Assembly: GCA_003164255.1 (NCBI GenBank)
Contig: PLST01000572.1
Span: 5,471 to 21,489 of the forward strand
From: Acidobacteriaceae bacterium
Lineage (GTDB): Bacteria; Acidobacteriota; Terriglobia; Terriglobales; Acidobacteriaceae
Length of the DNA stretch: 16,019 nt
Direction: 5' to 3'
Of the stretch, positions 14,423-16,019 are shown in pieces; positions within the stretch are counted from its first letter, which is position 1; each line of letters opens with the position of its first letter. A program made the translations under genes and the position numbers. The notes under the pieces were generated by a model. That model saw only the letters and a program-made list of their open reading frames with translations. It had not been told where the DNA came from and searched no databases.

Positions 14423-15427
14423 TCAATCGAAATCAATCATTGCTTTCACCAGTCCGGGCTCGCGGTGAATCAGCGGCAATCGCTCCGCTGCTTCTGCAAA
14501 ACCGAATCGATGAGTGATGAGTGGCATTACGTCCACCCTGTTAGTTTCCATGGCACGAAGGACATCCTGAAATGTTGCGGTAAGCCCGGCCCTGCTGGCC
14601 ATCAGAGTAAGCTCCCGGCGATGAAAATTGGAATCGTCAAAACTGACTTCTCCAATAAACAGACCGATGAAGACAATACGCCCACCGTGCTCGGCTAGTT
14701 GAAATGTGCTATTCATTGAAGCCGGGCTGCCCGTGGCGTCAATCACGATGGAAGGCAACTGACCAAAATGTTGCTTTAGTCGCCCGGCAAGGTCATCACC
14801 CGCAAGGATTGCTTTACCAAGCTCCATCTGATCGCATGCAAAGCCGAGGCGATCGGTTTGGACATCGATACAGACAACGTCCGCGCCGGCCGCTTTTGCA
14901 AAAATCGCGGCCGCAAGTCCGATCGGACCCATCCCGATGATTGCCGTCGGCTCATTTTTCCCCGGCCTTGCACGTTCGACACCATGAGCACCAATGACGA
15001 GAGGTTCTGCCAGCGCGATTTGATCCGGCGACAGCGATCGGCTGCAATGCAGTTTGTTCACCGGAACTGTGATCAACGGAGCGTGCCCACCGTCGATGTG
15101 GACTCCAAGAACCTGCAGATTCCTGCAACAGTTGGTCTTTCCGGTGAGACAAGCCGGACAGTCTCCACAAAAGTAGTACGCCTCGACAGTACAAAGGTCC
15201 CCGGACCTCAGATCGCCACTGTCGGCTGAAATCACTTCAACGCAAAGCTCATGCCCAAGTCGCCGCGGGTAGCTGAAGAATGGTTGGCGGCCGGCCATCG
15301 CGTGAATGTCGGTGCCACACACACCGCAACGACGCACGCGAACAAGCGCTTCGCCCGCCAGGGGAACGGGCTCGGCAACGTCTACCCACTTCAGCGATCC
15401 AGGTGTCTCCAGGACGAGCGTTTTCAT
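14423..15427 (-). CDS. Zinc-dependent medium-chain alcohol/polyol dehydrogenase
   Basis: 334 residues of the MDR superfamily, threonine/sorbitol dehydrogenase branch. CGVCGTD (Cys37) and GHE (His59-Glu60) give the catalytic zinc site. Cys87, Cys90, Cys93 and Cys101 (CxxCxxC then seven residues then C) bind structural zinc. IGMGPIGL (164-171) is the nucleotide loop, and Asp188 at the end of the next strand indicates NAD+. It is cytoplasmic. In the fucose cluster it could oxidise a hydroxyl of a pathway intermediate, perhaps taking the place of the lost SDR in oxidising 2-keto-3-deoxyfuconate, or process a related sugar such as fucitol; the sequence does not decide. It follows the transporter gene by 61 bp and precedes the dehydratase by nine bases, so co-transcription is likely. 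The upstream ribosome site (AAGG, 13 bases away) is weak. Confidence 0.9.
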   Translation of the reverse strand: MKTLVLETPGSLKWVDVAEPVPLAGEALVRVRRCGVCGTDIHAMAGRQPFFSYPRRLGHELCVEVISADSGDLRSGDLCTVEAYYFCGDCPACLTGKTNCCRNLQVLGVHIDGGHAPLITVPVNKLHCSRSLSPDQIALAEPLVIGAHGVERARPGKNEPTAIIGMGPIGLAAAIFAKAAGADVVCIDVQTDRLGFACDQMELGKAILAGDDLAGRLKQHFGQLPSIVIDATGSPASMNSTFQLAEHGGRIVFIGLFIGEVSFDDSNFHRRELTLMASRAGLTATFQDVLRAMETNRVDVMPLITHRFGFAEAAERLPLIHREPGLVKAMIDFD

Positions 15428-15488
15428 GTCAACGATGCCGCCTTCGCCAAAGCTTCTTGTTCAGTCTGTCAGCCATTCCGTGCCTTCG

Positions 15489-16019
15489 CTAATGGAAGAG
15501 ATAGTAGAGAATGCTCATCGCTATGAAGACGAAAGCCGCCAAAACCTTGTAATTAGCTAACCCGGGCCAGCCTTTGTATTTGAGCGCATCCAATGGGTGT
15601 TCCCAGAAAAGTCTTTGCGGATCTTCGCACGCGAGTTTGGGGCGTGCGATGGTAAGTGACACCTGAAGCGCAATGCAAAAACACAACAGATAGAAAGCCA
15701 TCAGCATGAACGGCGTCTGATAAAAGAACGTGGGGATCCAGTCGAACACCAACGGCTTCCAAACATGAATAGTCTTGAGAGTGAACACGCTGGCGCCAAC
15801 TAAGGAACCAATCCACATCGTCCATTTCGCGCTGAATGCCGAGGCGCGCGGCCAGAACACGCCCAAGGCGAAGACGCAAGAAACTGGAGGCGCGATGTGG
15901 GCAATAATGTCATTGATTCCAGCGAATATGCTCTTGTAGTTGTCGAGCAGTGGCACGAGGCAGATCCCAAGAAGGAACGCTGCAAGCGAGGCCAGCCGGC
16001 CGATCAGCACCAATCGATG
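15489..16019 (-). CDS. SSS-family Na+/sugar symporter, C-terminal part (runs off the right edge)
   Basis: About 176 codons are visible; the frame stays open to base 16019, so the N-terminal two thirds lie outside. The segment is a polytopic membrane protein with hydrophobic helices near residues 1-23, 28-55, 65-83, 98-120 and 155-173 (counted from the TTG at 16013). The sequence NDIIAHIAPPVSCVFALGVF followed by WPRAS is the conserved region before the last helices of sodium/solute symporters (SGLT-like), which in bacteria often carry fucose, glucose or galactose. As the first gene in view of the fucose cluster it is the likely importer of the sugar freed by the GH29 enzyme. The cytoplasmic stretch CEDPQRLFWEHPLDALKYKG lies before the final helix. 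Family assignment is good; the substrate is inferred. Confidence 0.85.
   Translation of the reverse strand, partial: HRLVLIGRLASLAAFLLGICLVPLLDNYKSIFAGINDIIAHIAPPVSCVFALGVFWPRASAFSAKWTMWIGSLVGASVFTLKTIHVWKPLVFDWIPTFFYQTPFMLMAFYLLCFCIALQVSLTIARPKLACEDPQRLFWEHPLDALKYKGWPGLANYKVLAAFVFIAMSILYYLFH

Noticed and set aside
1..16019. CRISPR arrays, tRNA/rRNA genes, transposases or integrases
   Set aside because: No regular repeat-spacer pattern, no tRNA-like fold and no transposase or integrase frame was found on either strand.

Overview
The window is about 57% GC by eye, and every intact gene lies on the minus strand, so transcription runs from high to low coordinates. It has many Tat-exported sugar oxidoreductases and glycosidases, an SSS sugar symporter and a membrane-anchored multiheme cytochrome. 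This style suits a soil or peat Acidobacteriota (Terriglobia-type) polysaccharide degrader. That placement is an inference from gene content; no rRNA or marker gene is present.

Right block (about 9.7-16.0 kb), an L-fucose acquisition and oxidation cluster. In transcription order: the C-terminal part of an SSS Na+/sugar symporter (cut by the window edge), a zinc-dependent MDR dehydrogenase, a mandelate-racemase-type acid-sugar dehydratase, the C-terminal relic of a deleted SDR gene, an intact SDR very like L-fucose 1-dehydrogenase (HSD17B14 type), an amidohydrolase-2 L-fuconolactonase, and a Tat-exported GH29 alpha-L-fucosidase. Together they suggest release of fucose outside the cell, import, oxidation to the lactone, hydrolysis to fuconate and dehydration to 2-keto-3-deoxyfuconate. 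No kinase/aldolase route is seen. The SDR that usually oxidises 2-keto-3-deoxyfuconate is absent or survives only as the relic.

Middle (about 6.56-9.44 kb): a 961-residue Tat-exported protein that I place tentatively in the DUF5695 group, after a 243-bp spacer with a strong hairpin. It probably serves the same glycan-degrading programme.

The 1.5-kb stretch at 5059-6557 has no intact gene. It holds two truncated relics fused back to back at about position 6051: the ATP-binding end of a sensor histidine kinase (minus) and the C-terminal end of a histidine acid phosphatase/4-phytase (plus). A single deletion across two divergent genes would give this.

Left block (0.67-5.06 kb): a tightly coupled operon with ATGA overlaps encodes a Tat-signal gluconate-2-dehydrogenase subunit-3-like protein, a GMC flavin dehydrogenase with a four-cysteine cluster, and a nine-heme membrane-anchored c-type cytochrome. 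A Tat-exported aldo/keto-reductase-like protein follows. This looks like a periplasmic sugar or alcohol dehydrogenase complex delivering electrons to the respiratory chain, but with an unusual cytochrome in place of the usual three-heme subunit. Overlapping palindromes 54 bp upstream of the operon are a candidate operator. At the left edge is the N-terminus of another Tat-exported protein.
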